Position numbers and translations under genes: made by a program | Part shown: positions 32,405 to 43,245 of the stretch, piece after piece | Layout: the number at the start of each line of letters is the position of its first letter | Numbering within the stretch: position 1 is the first letter of the stretch | Notes under the pieces: model-generated | Seen by the model: the letters and a program-made list of their open reading frames with translations, nothing else | Databases searched by the model: none | What the model was told of the DNA's origin: nothing | Source of the DNA: Neorhizobium populisoli | Lineage (GTDB): Bacteria; Pseudomonadota; Alphaproteobacteria; Rhizobiales; Rhizobiaceae | Direction: 5' to 3' | Assembly (NCBI RefSeq): GCF_019430945.1 | Contig: NZ_JAHYCB010000018.1 | Span: 1-64,000, forward strand | Length of the DNA: 64,000 bases

Positions 32405-33421
32405 TCAACGACTCCTGCTCTCAAGTACGACGACCCAATCGACGACACGCTCGGTTCCGGCTTTCACTGTCGCCGCCTGCCGTCCCGCGCGCGCTGTAAT
32501 TTGCCGGGTCAGACATTCCAGATGCCGCTGGCTCTCTCGCCGGGCGACGATTGCTTTCGCTAGCGGTTTAGAAGCGCGTACGTTCATCATCGCCCATCCC
32601 CAAGCTTCGCCAGCCGATGAAGGCGGACGGCCCGTCGACGGAAAGGCCGTCCGCACTGGTGGCGCACTCCACCCCCGAAAATCGGGAGTGGGTCCTGCCA
32701 TGTTCGACTGGGAGACGACAATCATGCTGTCCCTCTGATCGAAGCCAGCGTCATCCTCTTCGTGGTCGGAGAGATCGGTATCGCGCACATCGTCCTGATC
32801 CGCTGCCTCGTTGACCTCCCCTTCCTGGTCTTCAGCGGAGCCGTCAGCGTGACCGGCGTCGCGCGGCGACGCGCCGAGAATATCCGTAGCTGAGCTCGCC
32901 CGGATCCAGTCGAGCAACTCGTCGGCTGGCGGTGCGAAGCGCGCCGAAGCATGGACGAAGTGCTCCACGAGCGCTGAACGGGTTTCACGAACCTTGGGCC
33001 GTGGCTGCACGGACGCCTCGGTGCACGATGCTTCCAGTGCCTGGCGGGACAGGCACAAGAGGAACTCCTCCGAACCCATGTTCGGCAAGTATCCGTCGGC
33101 ACCGATCGCCTCGCTGGCGATGCGTGAAACCGTGCCGCTATTAGACATGCCGCGGCGGCACGACAGAACTTCAATCAGCACCGCGCGAACGGCGACCCTG
33201 AGCGTGTCCTGGTCGAAGGCGAGCTTGCCATGCTCATCAAACAGAGCGACCGCATGGCGCGAAAAGCGCTTGCCGCCATAAAACGTCCCATCTGCGCCGG
33301 AGTCCACTCCGACTTCCTGCCCGACAAGGGCCAGAACCATAAGCGCCATGAGCATGTCATCCTCGATTGGCGCGCGGCCGAGCGCGTTGTGTAGCGCATC
33401 TGTGCGAAAATCGCCGATCAT
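32405..33421 (-). pseudogene. ParB-like plasmid protein, C-terminal relic
   Basis: The first about 190 residues (MIGDFRTDALHNALGRAPIE, DDMLMALMVLALVGQ, IASEAIGADGYLPNMGSEEFLLCLSRQALEA with breaks) correspond to the C-terminal region of the large ParB/RepB-type proteins (around 700 residues) of rhizobial plasmids. The ParB nuclease-like N-terminal part is missing; the AraC/NmrA pair now occupies the sequence upstream. The last about 100 residues are low-similarity and possibly frame-shifted, with a plausible continuation (TFKRWVELDMIHRRLAMQES) in another frame down to about 32300. It is unlikely to work in partition. Confidence 0.6.
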
Positions 33422-33672
33422 GTCATGGCCTGTCCTCCGGAGCGGGGGCGATCGACGCCCGTTTGAGCGGCCTCATGCTCGTCTTGAGCTTCGACCAACG
33501 ATGTCTGCGTCACCAGAAAAAATGGCATGTTTCCCAACGGAGTGTTTTGGTGCAGATCTCAGCCGCAAAGCAGTTGCAGTCAAGGTGCAGCACCTCATTT
33601 GCGGTCGCCTCCGATACAGAAAGGCGCTGGACCCGTGAGGGGAGTGCATTCATTATGTCGGACGTCAACGTC

Positions 33673-34470
33673 TCAACCGCGCTCGCCGCTCACAAGCCGA
33701 TCGGCAAAGTAGCGCGATGGCGTAGTCCCGAGGACCTTTTTGAACATGACGATAAAGGCGGTCGTGGATTCATACCCTAAGTCGCCTGCCACCTGTTGGA
33801 CTGTCGCACCGCCGGCAAGCTCCCGCAGCGCGATGACGAGATGGAGCTGGCGCCGCCAACGGCCAAAGCTCAACCCTGTCTCTTGAACCATAAGCCTCTT
33901 TAACGCTCGCTCACTGACCGCGACATACTCAGCCCATCGATCGACGGTCCGACGATCGCTCGGATTTGCCAAAAGCGCCGCAGCGATCAGGGCGATTTTT
34001 GGATGATCAGAGACAGGTAGCTCCAGCCTCTCACGCGGCATCAACGCGAGCTCATCAAGCATGACCGCCACGAGGCGATCGAAATGAGCGTCTGGCACGT
34101 CCCTTTCCGGTAGGTCCGCTACCCGGTGGATCATTTCCCGAAGCATCGGCGATACCGAAAGCGTGCAGCATTCATCCGGAAGCTTCGCCGCGCCGGGCTC
34201 GACAAACAGGTATGTCAGACGAGCATTGGACGTGACCTGATTGCTGTGAGGAATGCCGCCGGGCACCCAAAGTCCACAGTCGGGTGGAACGACCCAGACC
34301 CCGCTTTCCGCGGTGCAGGTTACCGCGCCATGCAGCGCCAGGATCAGTTGACCCTGCGGGTGCTGGTGCTGCACCCCCTCGGCTTGATAATCGGCGAAGT
34401 CCACTCTGAACGCCATCGCCGGCCCGTGCGATAGGCTCAGATCTATGGCGGTGCTGCAGGTTGGCTTCAT
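33673..34470 (-). CDS. AraC-family transcriptional regulator
   Basis: 265 residues. An N-terminal cupin-like sensor domain (HQHPQGQLILALHGAVTC, VPGGIPHSNQV) is followed by a C-terminal AraC HTH (SERALKRLMVQETGLSFGRW, QQVAGDLGYESTTAFIVMFKKVLGTTPSRYF in pieces). It is divergent from the NmrA-like gene, which it probably controls. The pair interrupts the plasmid backbone between the ParB-like and helicase relics and looks like inserted cargo. Confidence 0.9.
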   Translation of the reverse strand: MKPTCSTAIDLSLSHGPAMAFRVDFADYQAEGVQHQHPQGQLILALHGAVTCTAESGVWVVPPDCGLWVPGGIPHSNQVTSNARLTYLFVEPGAAKLPDECCTLSVSPMLREMIHRVADLPERDVPDAHFDRLVAVMLDELALMPRERLELPVSDHPKIALIAAALLANPSDRRTVDRWAEYVAVSERALKRLMVQETGLSFGRWRRQLHLVIALRELAGGATVQQVAGDLGYESTTAFIVMFKKVLGTTPSRYFADRLVSGERG

Positions 34471-34570
34471 CTAATTTTGGCCTGATTTCGAGATCATATG
34501 GCATCATCTCCACTTTCGCCCATCAAGCAATCCATTAAGAATCGGCTCGGCAAACTGTAGGAGATGAGCC

Positions 34571-35506
34571 ATGCGCATTGCTGTGGTTGGGGCGACCGGC
34601 AGGATCGGTGCCAGACTGACCGAGAACCTCTTGGCCAAAGGCCATTCAGTCAAAGCTCTTTCGAGAGGAGGGCCTGCCCTCGATGCACTTGTCGCGAAAG
34701 GAGCAGAGCCGTTCCTTGGTAGCTTCGACATGGGCGATGGTGAGCTTGGCGGGTTCTTCAAAGATGCCGACGCTGCGTTCCTGATGGTTAAAACCCTTTG
34801 GCAGGCGGAGGACTTTCATGGGCACTACCCTGCGGTAGCGCTTCGATTTTTCGATGCACTTCGGGATTCGCCGGTGAAGTTTGCCGTGAGCCTGACCGCA
34901 ATGGGGTCCGAGCGCAGTGGAAATACCGGCCATTTCCAGGGCTTCCATATCCTGGATGAGATCCTCAACCGGTTACGCGACATCAAGCTGGCGCACCTGC
35001 AGGGTGGCTGGTTCATGGAGGACCTGTCCAGATGGGCGGATGCAATCGCGCAGCACGACAGAATCGGCTTTACACTCGCTCCTGATGTCAAAGCGCCTTG
35101 GGTTTCCATTCGGGACCTCGCGGATTTCGCGGCAAAGGAGTTTGACACGCCGACTGACCAGCACCGGTCCGTAAAGCAACTGGGCATCGATTACACGATG
35201 ACCGAGATCGCCGGGATCATCGGCCGGGTGCTCGGTAAGGAGTTGGATTATCGCTTCGTCGATCCGAGCGATCGTGAGGTTGAAACGGTCTTCCGGGAGA
35301 GATTCGGAACGCTCGATCGTTGGGTCTATGACAAGAACACCGCGGCGGCGCTTAACGAGGGGCGGGTCAAGTTCCACGATGATCGTCCGGCGCTACCCAC
35401 GACGATGGAAGACTTCATCAAGGACGCCCTCAGACCGCTGATCGAGAAGGCGCGGACGGAAGGCGCCAAACCAGAGACCTTCCTGACGTGGTGCTCGCAA
35501 GGATAA
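34571..35506 (+). CDS. NmrA/NAD(P)-binding atypical SDR protein
   Basis: 311 residues with an N-terminal Rossmann motif GATGRIGARL right after MRIAVV, LVAKGAEPFLGSFD and AAFLMVKTLW. This is typical of NmrA-like/extended SDR proteins that bind NAD(P) and act as redox sensors or quinone/ketone reductases. A GGAG site lies seven bases before the ATG. It is divergent from the AraC regulator. Substrate unknown; the gene appears intact. Confidence 0.88.
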   Translation: MRIAVVGATGRIGARLTENLLAKGHSVKALSRGGPALDALVAKGAEPFLGSFDMGDGELGGFFKDADAAFLMVKTLWQAEDFHGHYPAVALRFFDALRDSPVKFAVSLTAMGSERSGNTGHFQGFHILDEILNRLRDIKLAHLQGGWFMEDLSRWADAIAQHDRIGFTLAPDVKAPWVSIRDLADFAAKEFDTPTDQHRSVKQLGIDYTMTEIAGIIGRVLGKELDYRFVDPSDREVETVFRERFGTLDRWVYDKNTAAALNEGRVKFHDDRPALPTTMEDFIKDALRPLIEKARTEGAKPETFLTWCSQG

Positions 35507-35746
35507 TGGCCGAGTTAGCTGCCCGAAAGCTAGTGCGGCACAACTCGCTCCGGATTGTCAGATGAGGGGAACGAAGAATAAAAAAAATGGGCCTGCGGAA
35601 ACCGTGGCCCATCAAGTGTGGAGATCTAAAACCTCCAGAGGGGAACAGCTGCTGCGACGGAACTGGGAGGTGACCGTCATGTGCCTCAGCTAAAGGCGTT
35701 ATGCCTGAATTTAAACCAACGGGAAAACATTTATTGTGCAACGCAG

Positions 35747-36885
35747 CTATGCAGCTGCCGCGATGGTCTGCTTGTCCAGATCTTCCGCCAATTGGGCCTC
35801 GATTGCCCGCAGCATCAGCTGTTTTTCCTTCAGGTCGTCCGCGAACGCAAAAGCGCCTCCGTCTCGGGAACGGCAGGAAACCAATCGCCGCTCGGCTTCT
35901 TCCAAACGCCGGCGATACTGGCGCTGTTCCTCATAGGAGCCCTCAAGGGCGTGCTCCAGCCGCGAGATGGCACCCAGAGGCGTGACCGTGATCGCCAGAT
36001 CGATCGCGTAGTCGGCACCAGTGCGCTGGAGGAGGGTCTCGAGCGATATCCATCGCACTTGCCGAAGCGTTCGCCCTCATCGACGAGATCGAACCCGCCA
36101 ATCGTTGCCAGATGAACCTCGCCTTGGCTTTGAAGCTGAAGAAGCGTGAGGATCTCCTTCATCAACGCGCGGCCCGCTTCCTTGCGCTCGGTGTATTCCT
36201 GCCCGAGCACCGTCATCGTGAAGGCATCGCCGCCTGTCGGCTTAAGCCCCGCGATATCCTGGCCGATCTCACCGATGCGCCGGGTCGAGACCTCGATCTC
36301 ACGCCCGGCATCACGCATCTGCCAACGAACGGCATACTGATCGTCTTCGTGGGCAGCCGGCAGCCGTTCGAGCCTAGCAAATCGGCCTCCAACCCGGCCT
36401 TCTGCATCAGTCGCTCGTCACCCGACGCAATGGCCTTTGCCATGGCGAACTGGTTGGCCGCCCCTTCGCCCACATCTTCCAGTCGCCCGATCGAGGTGTC
36501 GCCAGAGAGGCCGGCAGCAATGAACCGGGCCTTGCGTTCGTTGTTCTGCCACATCGAGGCATCAAGCGAACCTTCTGTCGCATAGGCGAAGATATCCACC
36601 TCGTCGTGCTGATTACCTTGGCGAACAATTCTGCCCTCGCGCTGCTCGATCTGAGACGGCAACCACGGCACATCGAGATGGTGGAGTGCTTTCAATCGGA
36701 GCTGGGCGTTGACGCCGGTCCCCATCGTCTCGGACGTACCGATCAGAACACGGACTTTGCAGGCGCGGACATCACTGAACAGCCGCTGCTTGGCTTCCGT
36801 TTTCTTGTAGTCCTGCATGAAGGCGATCTGTGACGCCGGCACGCCGAGCCGGAGCGAAGCGTCACCCTTGACGCGGCCGGCGGGC
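35747..36885 (-). pseudogene. C-terminal relic of a giant plasmid SNF2-type helicase/methylase
   Basis: Three frames must be joined. The first gives the SF2 C-terminal motifs (VRVLIGTSETMGTGVNAQLR, LHHLDVPWLPSQIEQREGRIVRQGN) that form helicase motifs V and VI. After shifts near 36360 and 36070 come EIGQDIAGLKPTGGDAFTMT and a final coiled coil (EEQRQYRRRLEEAERRLVSC). Full-length homologues on rhizobial elements exceed 1500 residues; only about the last 380 remain. The start abuts the toprim gene. Confidence 0.7.
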
Positions 36886-37824
36886 ATGCGGCAGGCCTCT
36901 GCTGGTTTCCATTCTTCTCTCCCTCCTTTCTTCCTCCCGCGCTTTCAGCGCCTCATTCCAGTCCTCTGCCGGCGGCTTCAGCCGCAACCAATCGCAGCCC
37001 ACTTCATCGGCAATGGCACGGAGGCGGCCGGCAAAGGTCTCGCCCTGGCTGTTAACGTCGGTGGCTGCGACCAGAACAGCGCCGGGACGTGCGGCCAACT
37101 GGCGGACTGCCGCTTCTGTCGCTGGCGACCACCCACCACCAGTGCTGAGATAGAGACTGCCCTCACGCAGCCCCTCGAATGCCGCAAGGCTCATCGCGTC
37201 GATGGCCGCTTCGGTGACGCAAAGACGCATGGCGTCAGACGAGCCAAGCCGAAACAGAATTTTCGAACCGCCTTCCGAGAAGCCGCGCCAATCGGGACCG
37301 CGCTCCTCCCAGCCGGTCAGTGCGCCATTGTCATCCACATGCGCTGCCCACATGCTGCCATAAGGTCCCTCCCGGAGGACGTCCCTTTCTATGGCCTCCC
37401 GGATGATTGTTGCCGGTAGGCAGCGCTCGGCACGCAGATAGCGCCAGCTCAAGGATCCCTGCCACGGTCGACGTCGTATTGCCCAGCGTTCCGGGATGGT
37501 GGTGCTCTTAGCTGGCCTTCCGGCCGGCCGGGACCAAGCGGGATCCCTGACGATAACGCCGACAAGATCGGCCACCCGGTCGAGCGCCTCGACAAAGTTG
37601 ACGCCATCCAGATGCTTCGCAAGAGCAAAGACATCGCCTTTCGCGTCGGACAGCGGATCGAACCATCCCCGCCCCCCATGGATGACGATGACGATTTCCG
37701 CACCGCGCCTGTACTTCAAAGCTTTGCGTGTGCTTTCCTTGATGTCGATGGCAAAGCCGGCCTGTTCCAGCACTGCTGCGCACGGGACACGGTCCCGAAG
37801 TTCCTCCAGTTTCTGTTTCTCCAT
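36862..37824 (-). CDS. toprim domain plasmid protein (DUF3991-type primase-like)
   Basis: About 320 residues. The N-terminal DUF3991-like/zinc-finger-like region (LEELRDRVPCAAVLEQAGFA, YRRGAEIVIVIHGGRGWFDP, KGDVFALAKHLDG) is followed by a toprim fold with the Glu in CVTEAAIDAMSL and the acidic pair near VLVAATDVNSQGE. Related proteins are encoded next to the large helicase on conjugative elements and probably help initiate replication or priming after transfer. I take the ATG at 37824 because homologues start there; an upstream ATG at 37869 is possible. The C-terminus overlaps the helicase relic by about 24 bases. Confidence 0.75.
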   Translation of the reverse strand: MEKQKLEELRDRVPCAAVLEQAGFAIDIKESTRKALKYRRGAEIVIVIHGGRGWFDPLSDAKGDVFALAKHLDGVNFVEALDRVADLVGVIVRDPAWSRPAGRPAKSTTIPERWAIRRRPWQGSLSWRYLRAERCLPATIIREAIERDVLREGPYGSMWAAHVDDNGALTGWEERGPDWRGFSEGGSKILFRLGSSDAMRLCVTEAAIDAMSLAAFEGLREGSLYLSTGGGWSPATEAAVRQLAARPGAVLVAATDVNSQGETFAGRLRAIADEVGCDWLRLKPPAEDWNEALKAREEERRERRMETSRGLPHARRPRQG

Positions 37825-38034
37825 TATTTTTACCGGCGCTCTCGGCGCCGCCCTTCTCTCCAGATTCATGTCTCCCGAAATTTCACGGGACCGTATCCGG
37901 CGGCCGCTAAGGCAAAGGGGGCAAGGGCGCGGCTGGCAATCTGCAGATTTGCACCCACTCCAGATGACATGCCAGCAGCGGCGAAGCTTCCCTTGCCGCC
38001 TGCCGCTCGCAAGCGGCACCTAGGAGAGGAAAAT

Positions 38035-38053
38035 GCCGGCTCAATGAGCCGGC
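38035..38053 (-). terminator. terminator containing the stop codon of the 58-residue gene
   Basis: GCCGGCTCA-T-TGAGCCGGC forms a near-perfect hairpin followed on the minus strand by ATTTTCC. The TGA stop of the preceding gene (38041-38043) lies within the stem. Confidence 0.7.
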
Positions 38054-38217
38054 CAGGGATGGAATTCGTGCACGATCTCCAGATTGTCTTCGTCATCGAG
38101 TTCGTCGCTCGGCAGAACGCCGAACTCGTCGCCGGACCTGAACAGCGTGACGGGAACCATCAGGGTGCGGGAAAGCTGGAAGGCGTGGTTCTGCGCAAGC
38201 GAAAGATCGGTGTTCAT
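38041..38217 (-). CDS. small acidic plasmid protein
   Basis: 58 residues (MNTDLSLAQNHAFQLSRTLM, VPVTLFRSGDEFGVLPSDEL, DDEDNLEIVHEFHPWPAH). It is acidic at the C-terminus, has no known domain and resembles small proteins next to toprim genes on rhizobial plasmids. The start at 38217 is taken because upstream codons are not protein-like. Its stop is inside a terminator hairpin, so the toprim gene downstream needs its own promoter or read-through. Confidence 0.6.
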   Translation of the reverse strand: MNTDLSLAQNHAFQLSRTLMVPVTLFRSGDEFGVLPSDELDDEDNLEIVHEFHPWPAH

Positions 38218-38855
38218 CTGAGGCTCCATCTTTGGAGCGGGCCATTCCCGCTCGATGGCTCCCGTCAGTGTCCGGAACCGGTTGCGATCACCGCGAAGGC
38301 GCAGCCGAAGCGGCCGCAGCTTGCTAGCGGACCCCGTCAGCGGGTTGATTGGCGGAGATCCGGGGCTGGACCAGGAAGCCATCCATCAAGAGCGGGATGG
38401 TGCGCCTTTGCAGGCCGCCTCCAAGTGACAATGATAAAACGAATGGGGACCGCGCTTTTGCGTCTCAGTGGTAGCGATCGTTCTTCGTGAAGCGATCTCG
38501 GCGACGGCGGAGAAACGGCACGGATCTACGTGGAGAAGATCTGAACTCGAAATTTAAGCTGCGACACCGGGCCTTTCAGTGCTAGAACCCCGGCAGTAAC
38601 GACGTCATCCAACGGGGCGACGCACGATCTCACTGACTCGGGCGGGCGATCTGCACATTGCAAGCTGTCTGGGAAGTTGTACACGACAGCCATCGACAAT
38701 TGACGGCCCGAGTGAGGTAATTCCCAAGGGCACGGCCGCCCACGCGAACTTTCTCTGAGCGGAGGTGTTAATACGCTTGCGCAAGCCAGAGCTTCTTCTG
38801 GTTTATGGCACACACGCACATCGCGCAATTTTGCCAAGGGAAGTGGAGGCTGTAG
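38218..38855. other. non-coding or degraded segment before the LysE gene
   Basis: No open frame here has a credible start and family resemblance. It marks the right-hand border of the plasmid-backbone block (toprim side). I saw no repeat, tRNA or transposon end in it. Confidence 0.4.
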
Positions 38856-39500
38856 ATGGCACCGGAAATTATGATCGTTTTGTCGACCCTCGGCCTCTAT
38901 GCCATGGCCGTGGTCAGTCCTGGTCCTAACTTTGCTCTGATATCGAGGCTTGCTTTGAATGGTTCTCGCAAAGCGGCGGTGGGAGCGACGGTCGGGCTCG
39001 CGCTCTCGGCAACGTTCTATGCCATCCTCACAATAGCGGGGCTGTCTGTCCTCCTGACGGAAGTTGGCTGGCTTGCGAGTCTGGTTCAGATCGCGGGCGG
39101 ATCTTATCTCATCTACTTGGGCGTGAAGACCTTGTTGGAGGCCAAGCCCCAACGGTCGAGGGAACGAAGCGCTCCGACGCGAAAGTCCGCCCAAGAGGGC
39201 TTTCGAATGGGGATCATTGTCAATCTTTCCAATCCCAAGGTCATCACCTTCTTTTTAAGTCTCTACGCAGTCACAATGCCTGCAGAGGCATCACTCTGGA
39301 CTAAACTTGCAGTGCTGTTGGGTGGTTTCATCCTGGAGATCGTGTGGTATGGACTTGTTATCCTGCTTTTCTCTACCGCGCCGGCCCGTGCCGCATACGA
39401 TCGCGCTGGCCACTGGGTTGAAAGAGTGATCGGGTCAGCCCTCACTGTATTTGGCCTAAAGCTGATTTCGGAAAAGCTCTGGTCTCGCGGAACGCTCTAA
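38856..39500 (+). CDS. LysE/RhtB-family amino-acid exporter
   Basis: 214 residues with about six membrane helices and the family start (VLSTLGLYAMAVVSPGPNFA) containing the conserved PGPN. It also has GSYLIYLGVKTL and NLSNPKVITFFLSLYAV. Members export amino acids or related metabolites such as homoserine lactones. No regulator is adjacent. The gene appears intact and lies next to the insertion-sequence cluster. Confidence 0.88.
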   Translation: MAPEIMIVLSTLGLYAMAVVSPGPNFALISRLALNGSRKAAVGATVGLALSATFYAILTIAGLSVLLTEVGWLASLVQIAGGSYLIYLGVKTLLEAKPQRSRERSAPTRKSAQEGFRMGIIVNLSNPKVITFFLSLYAVTMPAEASLWTKLAVLLGGFILEIVWYGLVILLFSTAPARAAYDRAGHWVERVIGSALTVFGLKLISEKLWSRGTL

Positions 39501-39639
39501 CGCAAGAGGTGCTTGGCTGCTCGCCGGGTGGCTAGGATCTGCGGGTGATGATCCGGGAATGGGATGTGTGACCTGCTCTAACAATGGACGGGGAGGTCGC
39601 TGTGTTGTGTAACAACGCGTCCCCCATCGTTGTCAGATA

Positions 39640-39829
39640 ACCTGACCACCAGAACCTCGATGCGCTGCGCGGTGATCCAGCGGTTATCAGGGCCGAGCAA
39701 GCTGGCGCCCATCGGCCCGATATCATCGGGAACACCGACCCTACCGAGGGCTGTCATGCCGGCGAGATGTTGATTGAGGTCGGGCATGGCGCGAACCGCG
39801 CCGCCGAGGAAGTCAGTCTCAATGGGGCC
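39640..39829 (-). pseudogene. 3' part of an SDR gene split by the IS110 element
   Basis: On the minus strand, starting at the IS border, the sequence reads GPIETDFLGGAVRAMPDLNQ, HLAGMTALGRVGVPDDIGPM, GASLLGPDNRWITAQRIEV. This is the C-terminal end of a classical SDR from the PG-motif onward. The matching 5' part, ending GRGITANTV, is 4 kb away at 43857-44388. The two halves fit together with a few residues lost at the insertion point. Confidence 0.8.
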
Positions 39830-40900
39830 TAGATGCCGTAATGGGCCGGCGTCTCACGAGTAGCCAGTTAGGTGGCTGTCCCTCAGAATGATGATGTTTT
39901 GAAACGAGGTCCGAGCGATCGGCCTCAAGCATCATGAGAGGAACAGCCATGGAGTATTATGCAGGAATTGACGTCTCGCTGAAAGAGAGCAGCGTGTGCG
40001 TGGTCGACGCGACGGGCAAGTTGGTTCGCGAGGCCAAGGTGGGCAGCGAGCCAGAATGCCTGGTCGGGTTTTTTGCTCAACTGGAGTTTCCGGTAGAGCG
40101 CATCGGCCTTGAAGCGGGGCCTTTGTCCCAATGGCTATACGCGGCTCTCGCTGCTGCGGGTCATGAGGTGGTTTTGCTGGAAACACGACATGTGAAGGCG
40201 GCGCTTTCGGCGATGACGGTGAAGACAGGTCGCAAGGATGCACGGGGGATCGCGCAACTTCTGCGCATGGGATGGTATCGTCCGGTCCACGCGAAATCGT
40301 CGCCGGCGCAGGACACTCGGGCTCTGTTGGTGGGTCGCAAGCTTCTGCAGTCCAAGCTGCTCGACGTCGAGCTCAGCATACGGGGTATCCTGCGCGGCTA
40401 TGGACTAAAGGTCGGCGAAGTGAGCCGAGGGCGTTTTGAGGTGCGCATCCGCGAACTGATTGCAGGGCATGCGACATTGTCGACGGTGATTGACGCGATG
40501 CTGACGGCGCGAGCAGTGTTGTGGAGCGAATTTACGAAGCTGCACCGCGAGATGCTCAGGATCGCCCGCGCTGACAAGGTTTGCCAACGACTGATGAGTG
40601 CGCCAGGTGTCGGTGCCCTGGTTGCGCTGACCTATCGCTCTGCCGTCGATGATCCTGCCCGGTTCCAAAAGTCCAGCACTGTGGGTGCCTACTTCGGGCT
40701 GACGCCGAAGAAATATCAATCCGGCGAAACTGATCGCGATGGCGGCGTCAGCAAGGTCGGCGACGCGATGGTGAGAACCGCATTGTTCGAGTCCGTGCGG
40801 ATTTCGGTGAATCGGGACAGCGATTTCAGCAAGTCGCGGACAAGCATTTCGCTAAGTCGCGGACAGCGGGATCGAACGAATTCCGCCAGCCTGGTTCCTG

Positions 40901-41677
40901 TCAGGGGTGATTGATTTCGTTTATTTCGGCGCCGTTCAAGAGCGTTGGTGTTTTCCGCTTCCGCATGCTGTCGCCTTCGAGCGTTATGCGGTGGGCGTTG
41001 TGAACAATACGGTCCAGGATCGCGTCCGCTAAGGTGGCCTCACCGATCATCTCATGCCAGGCGGCCACGGGAAGCTGGGCGGTGATCAGAGTGGATTTTC
41101 GCCGATATCTCTCTTCAAAGATTTCCAGCAGATCGAGGCGCTGCCGATCGTTCAGGGTATGGGTTCCCCAATCATCGAGCACCAGCAGATGAACACGTGC
41201 AAGCTTGTCGATGAGGCGCGGGAAACGCCCGTCCAGCCTGGCAAGCGCGAGGTCCTCAAACAACCGCGGCATGCGAACATAGAGGACAGAGTGGTCGAGG
41301 CGGGCGGCCTGGCGTGCAAAGGCACATGCAATCCAAGTCTTTCCGGTGCCCGTCTGGCCCGTGAGGATCAAGTTCTCATTTGCCTTGAGCCACGCTCCCT
41401 GCGCCAGAGACAGGACGTTGCGGCGATCCAGGCCCCGATGCGCTGCAAAATCGATGTCTTCAATGGAAGCGTTAGCAAAACGGAGTTTGGCGGTGGCGAG
41501 CCGGTTTGTCAGTCTTCTGTCCGTTCTGAGGGCGATCTCGCGGTCAAGCATCAATCCCAGTCTTTCGTCGAAGCTCAGATCATTTCCATGAGCCTGCTCG
41601 AGGAGCTCGCGATAGGCCGTTGCCATAACGGCCAGACCAAGCGCATTCATTTGTTTAAGTGTCGGATGTGTCAGCAT
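40901..41677 (-). CDS. istB: IstB, IS21 helper ATPase
   Basis: 258 residues. Typical IstB with an N-terminal helical region ([20 protein letters not shown]), Walker [10 protein letters not shown], and Walker [11 protein letters not shown]. IstB is an AAA+ ATPase that helps the IstA transposase select target DNA. It lies 12 bases downstream of istA. Full length and apparently intact. Confidence 0.92.
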   Translation of the reverse strand: MLTHPTLKQMNALGLAVMATAYRELLEQAHGNDLSFDERLGLMLDREIALRTDRRLTNRLATAKLRFANASIEDIDFAAHRGLDRRNVLSLAQGAWLKANENLILTGQTGTGKTWIACAFARQAARLDHSVLYVRMPRLFEDLALARLDGRFPRLIDKLARVHLLVLDDWGTHTLNDRQRLDLLEIFEERYRRKSTLITAQLPVAAWHEMIGEATLADAILDRIVHNAHRITLEGDSMRKRKTPTLLNGAEINEINHP

Positions 41678-41689
41678 CTAATGTCCTTT

Positions 41690-43245
41690 TTATTGATAGT
41701 AGGTTTTGCCGCGGATATTGCCGTGCGGCGGCGCCGGCTTCACGGCCTCGGTCATGGCCGGAGCCTGATCGAGACCGGATCTGAGAATGTTGGCAACAGA
41801 CGAATAGCTCAGCGCGTTGATCACCAGCGCCCGTTCGCAAGCCAGCTCCAGCCGATCGGATTGGTAGCGACGCGCCAGGGAAAGAATGCCTTGAGCAGAT
41901 CGGTAGCCCTGTTCGGGGTGGGGACGATGACTGAGCAGACGTTCGATAAACGTCGCCGTGTTGACCCCGACCTTTGCTGCTTCGCTGCGCAACAAGTGGG
42001 GTGTCGTGTTTGCGTAGCGCTGATGCGCCTTGGGCATGTGTTCATTGACGGTGACGTGGCCTGAACGCTGCGAACTCCGGATGTGACTTGCGACTCGTTT
42101 GTGGTCGAAGAAGATTTCGACCACCCGGTACGTCAGCCTGACATCGACCCGCTTCCGATCAGCCCATGCGGAACGGAATAGAAGGTCTTGTCGACCTCGA
42201 CGTGATAGTCGGGATGCACCTTGGCGATCTTCCATTCCGCATATTCGAACGGCGTTGAAGGCAATGGTTTGAGCTGCGAGCGTTCGACCTCATCGAACAA
42301 AGCGCGGCGAGATTTTCCATATCGCCGCATGGTTCGGGTATTGAGATCCTCGATCAAAGTGCTGATGCGGATATTGAGATCGACAAGGCTGAAGAACCGT
42401 TCGTTTCGGAGCCTCGCCAAGACCCATCTCTCGACGATTAAAACCGTCCCTTCAGCGGAGGGTTTGTCGCGAGGGTGCCGAGGGCGTGCCGGAACCACAG
42501 TCGTGTCGTAATGCTCAGCGAAAGCGGCAAAGGTCGCATTCAATGTCGGCTCGAACCAAAGAGCCTTGGCGACAGCCGATTTGAGGTTGTCGCAGATCGT
42601 CGTCTTCGTCACGCCACCGAAGTAACTAAAGGCCCGTTGGTTCGCCTCGATCCAGTCTGGCAGCTTCTGGCTGAAGCTGGCATAGGCGAACGTCAGTTGC
42701 GATGCGCTCAGCACCGCCACATAGATCTGCGCTGCACGGATCTCGCCGATGGATGGATCGATGATCGGGATCGTATGGCCGGCATAGTCGCATTCCATCG
42801 CGACACCAGCAACATGACGGCTGCGGTAGGTGGGCCTGGCTCGGCTTTCGTGATCAGCAAACCGGCCGCAAAACCAGGTGTACCCGTAGCCATCCGGGTG
42901 AGCTTCCCGGTATTCCTGCCAAAGCAAATGGAGCGTGACGCCCTTGCGCTTCAGTTCGCTGGCCATCTTCGGCCAGTTCGGCTCGACAGTATCGCGTGGA
43001 GGCCGTCCCATGCGGCGGAATAGTCGATGTTCAAGAACATCGTCCTCGTCCAGGCCCGGAGGTAGAGGCCAGACCGCAAGCTCGGCTTCCTTTGCCCGCA
43101 GCAGGTACGTCGAAACCGATGTCTTGCTGATCTTCAGCCGCTCGGAAACGGCACGTATCGATAATCCCTGCTCGAACGTAAGCCGCAGGATCGATCGGAT
43201 ATCCTTCACGTCAGTATGTCTCGCTTGCTTCCGCCTGGGCATCAT
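41690..43245 (-). pseudogene. istA: IstA, IS21 transposase, frameshifted
   Basis: The N-terminal HTH (TFEQGLSIRAVSERLKISKT) and the rve-type DDE catalytic domain (VAMECDYAGHTIPIIDPSIG, CDNLKSAVAKALWFEP, HYDTTVVPARPRHPRDKPSA) are intact. Near 42155 the frame is lost: VPHGLIGSGSMSG ends early, while the next frame continues KRVDVRLTYRVVEIFFDHKR to AKVGVNTATFIERLLSHRPH and the stop at 41690. One missing base would explain this. The damage falls in the Mu-type C-terminal part, so transposition is doubtful. Confidence 0.85.
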